Positions 62,828-64,000 of a DNA stretch of 64,000 bases are shown here, piece by piece. Positions within the stretch are counted from its first letter, which is position 1. The number at the start of each line of letters is the position of its first letter. Source of the stretch: Skeletonema tropicum. Taxonomy: Eukaryota; Bacillariophyta; Thalassiosirophyceae; Thalassiosirales; Thalassiosiraceae. The notes beneath the pieces were generated by a model, which had not been told where the DNA came from, did not search any database, and saw nothing but the letters and a program-made list of their open reading frames with translations. The translations under genes were made by a program, and so were the position numbers. Location of the stretch: assembly GCA_037178625.1 (NCBI GenBank), contig CM074128.1, forward strand, positions 1,426,001 through 1,490,000, read 5' to 3'.

Positions 62828-64000
62828 TTATAGCTCACCTTGCGGCACACCGACCGAGGATGGTGCACCAACAGATGAGACAGGAGAAAGTGGTGCTTTA
62901 ATTTCCTTGTTGGGTGACAATACCCTTCCCAACCTGTCTCTCAGCTGTCTTCTCCTCGCGGGTGTGGTAGTTGTGTTCTTGCTCGGTGGAGTTGCGCCTA
63001 GACCCGCTCCTCCCTTGAGTTTGGACTCATCCTCTAACAATTGCTTCTTCTTCAAGAAAGCCACTTGCCTTTCACGCTGCAGGGCCATTCTATCTTGTAA
63101 TGATGACGAGACTTCGGAGGCAATTTCTGAAGCTCGATCGTCATCATCGTTGGCGTTGCTGTCCTCATTCTCAATCTCTTTGTTCTCCTTGGTCTCATTC
63201 TTCTCCTTGATCTCTTTCTTCTCCTTGGTCTCGTTCTTCTCGTTGCTCACGTCGTTCTCTTTGGTCTGGTTGCTGTCGTTCTTATCATTGTCAGAATCAT
63301 CATTGCTCTCCATAGACTCAGAGGCACGAGGTCCAACTCCCAACGCTGAATTATCAATGGCATTCTCGAGACGTCTGCCTAACATTGAAATGAAACTTAC
63401 CGATGATCTCGATCTATCTGACGCGCTCTTGACTGATCCAACCGATTGAACAGATGAGGAGGAGTTCATTTCTTTCGGTCTTTCAACAGAAGGAGAACGC
63501 GACCGTGACCTGTGATCATTAGACCGATTGTTGGCAGCTAGTCTTGCACGTTGAGCTACACTTAACCTCGTGTTTCCGCTCTTCTGGCTTTCCATATCTG
63601 GGATCATACTTTCGATAGTTTCGAGGCGGCGCTCCGTCGTGAGAGTGTTGGATGGATTCGTTGACTGGTTGTTTACATAGGCAAGAAGTATCCTCCTTCG
63701 CTCTGCAAGGTCATCATCAAGTAGACGTTGAGTTCTATCCTCTGTAATGTCAGAAACACGGCTAGCGTCATCATCATCGTCGTCCATAGGTGGGGCTTCA
63801 GCTTTCTCGAGCAAACTATCATTCAAAGAAACAATATTCGATTCGGGTTCTAGCTCCATCTCGTTTTGTGCTGCGTGAGGGGAGGCACCACGAATCGGCG
63901 TTTGGGTATCATTCGTAGGTAAATTGGTGATTTGCACTGGTGACTCCGGCTTCGGTGTTTTGGTTTTGGATTTTCTTTCCGGTGTCTTTAGCTTCTCTTC
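62828..64000 (-). CDS. charged, low-complexity protein (5' end outside window)
   Basis: The frame is open from the right edge, giving 390 residues plus the stop. Acidic and Ser-rich, with a repeat of Asn/Glu/Lys (KNETKEKKEIKEKNETKE, about 240-260), an RS-like patch (HRSRSRSPSVERP), a predicted helix (SSLQDRMALQRERQVAFLKK) and RRRQLRDRLGRVLSP near the C-terminus. No family recognised. The part seen at the right edge is Lys/Thr/Pro-rich. It could be a nuclear or cytoskeletal accessory protein; I assign no function. Confidence 0.7.
   Translation of the reverse strand, partial: EEKLKTPERKSKTKTPKPESPVQITNLPTNDTQTPIRGASPHAAQNEMELEPESNIVSLNDSLLEKAEAPPMDDDDDDASRVSDITEDRTQRLLDDDLAERRRILLAYVNNQSTNPSNTLTTERRLETIESMIPDMESQKSGNTRLSVAQRARLAANNRSNDHRSRSRSPSVERPKEMNSSSSVQSVGSVKSASDRSRSSVSFISMLGRRLENAIDNSALGVGPRASESMESNDDSDNDKNDSNQTKENDVSNEKNETKEKKEIKEKNETKENKEIENEDSNANDDDDRASEIASEVSSSLQDRMALQRERQVAFLKKKQLLEDESKLKGGAGLGATPPSKNTTTTPARRRQLRDRLGRVLSPNKEIKAPLSPVSSVGAPSSVGVPQGEL

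Overview
The window is nuclear DNA of a eukaryotic alga, most likely a centric diatom of the Thalassiosira type. The genes carry short GT-AG introns of about 75-110 bp and are tightly packed with little strand bias. Several families point to diatoms: a secreted protein with three chitin-binding domains plus repeated W/Y-Y-P...C..DG...CC cysteine modules (like the girdle-band p150 proteins), a diatom-style secreted LRR protein, a C-x2-H-P...C-P-C-C zinc motif, and a GGVC.(R/K)HG repeat protein. The species call is inference. A 500-bp run of N sits at 21910-22409.

Layout. 1-9980 (minus) is the 5' two thirds of cytoplasmic dynein 1 heavy chain, cut by the left edge. 11213-16274 (plus) is a Sin3 corepressor. 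16698-21055 (minus) holds a coiled-coil protein and a multi-pass membrane protein. About 21.1-24.7 kb is gene-poor, with a small inverted-repeat element and the gap. 24692-33836 holds a very large type II membrane protein (two DUF229 sulfatase-like domains plus a methyltransferase domain), an FkbM methyltransferase and a drug/metabolite transporter. 34.4-38.2 kb is a hAT transposase remnant fused to about 19 copies of a ~187-bp satellite, itself hit by a small inverted-repeat element. 38872-43028 holds a GT64 glycosyltransferase and the chitin-binding wall protein, whose last part has undergone a very recent 304-bp exon-intron duplication.

44.0-54.3 kb is a chromosome-maintenance block: condensin II subunit G2, a SAP-domain RNase HII, a decayed LRR pseudogene, a hAT-type non-autonomous element with perfect ends and target-site duplication, and condensin II subunit H2. 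54.5-64 kb holds a Ser-rich unknown, the GGVC-repeat protein, a LYR-motif protein, a ~490-bp foldback palindrome, a SAP-domain endonuclease III, a GRASP55/65 Golgi protein, a small probable mitochondrial ribosomal protein, and a charged protein cut by the right edge.

Themes. Two subunits of one complex (CAP-G2, CAP-H2) lie within 10 kb. Two DNA-repair enzymes share an N-terminal leader plus SAP domain. Several secretory-pathway glycan or wall proteins lie together at 24-43 kb. At least three classes of non-autonomous mobile or palindromic DNA sit between the genes. Exon junctions were derived by reading frames and splice motifs by eye; where frames do not join cleanly this is stated.
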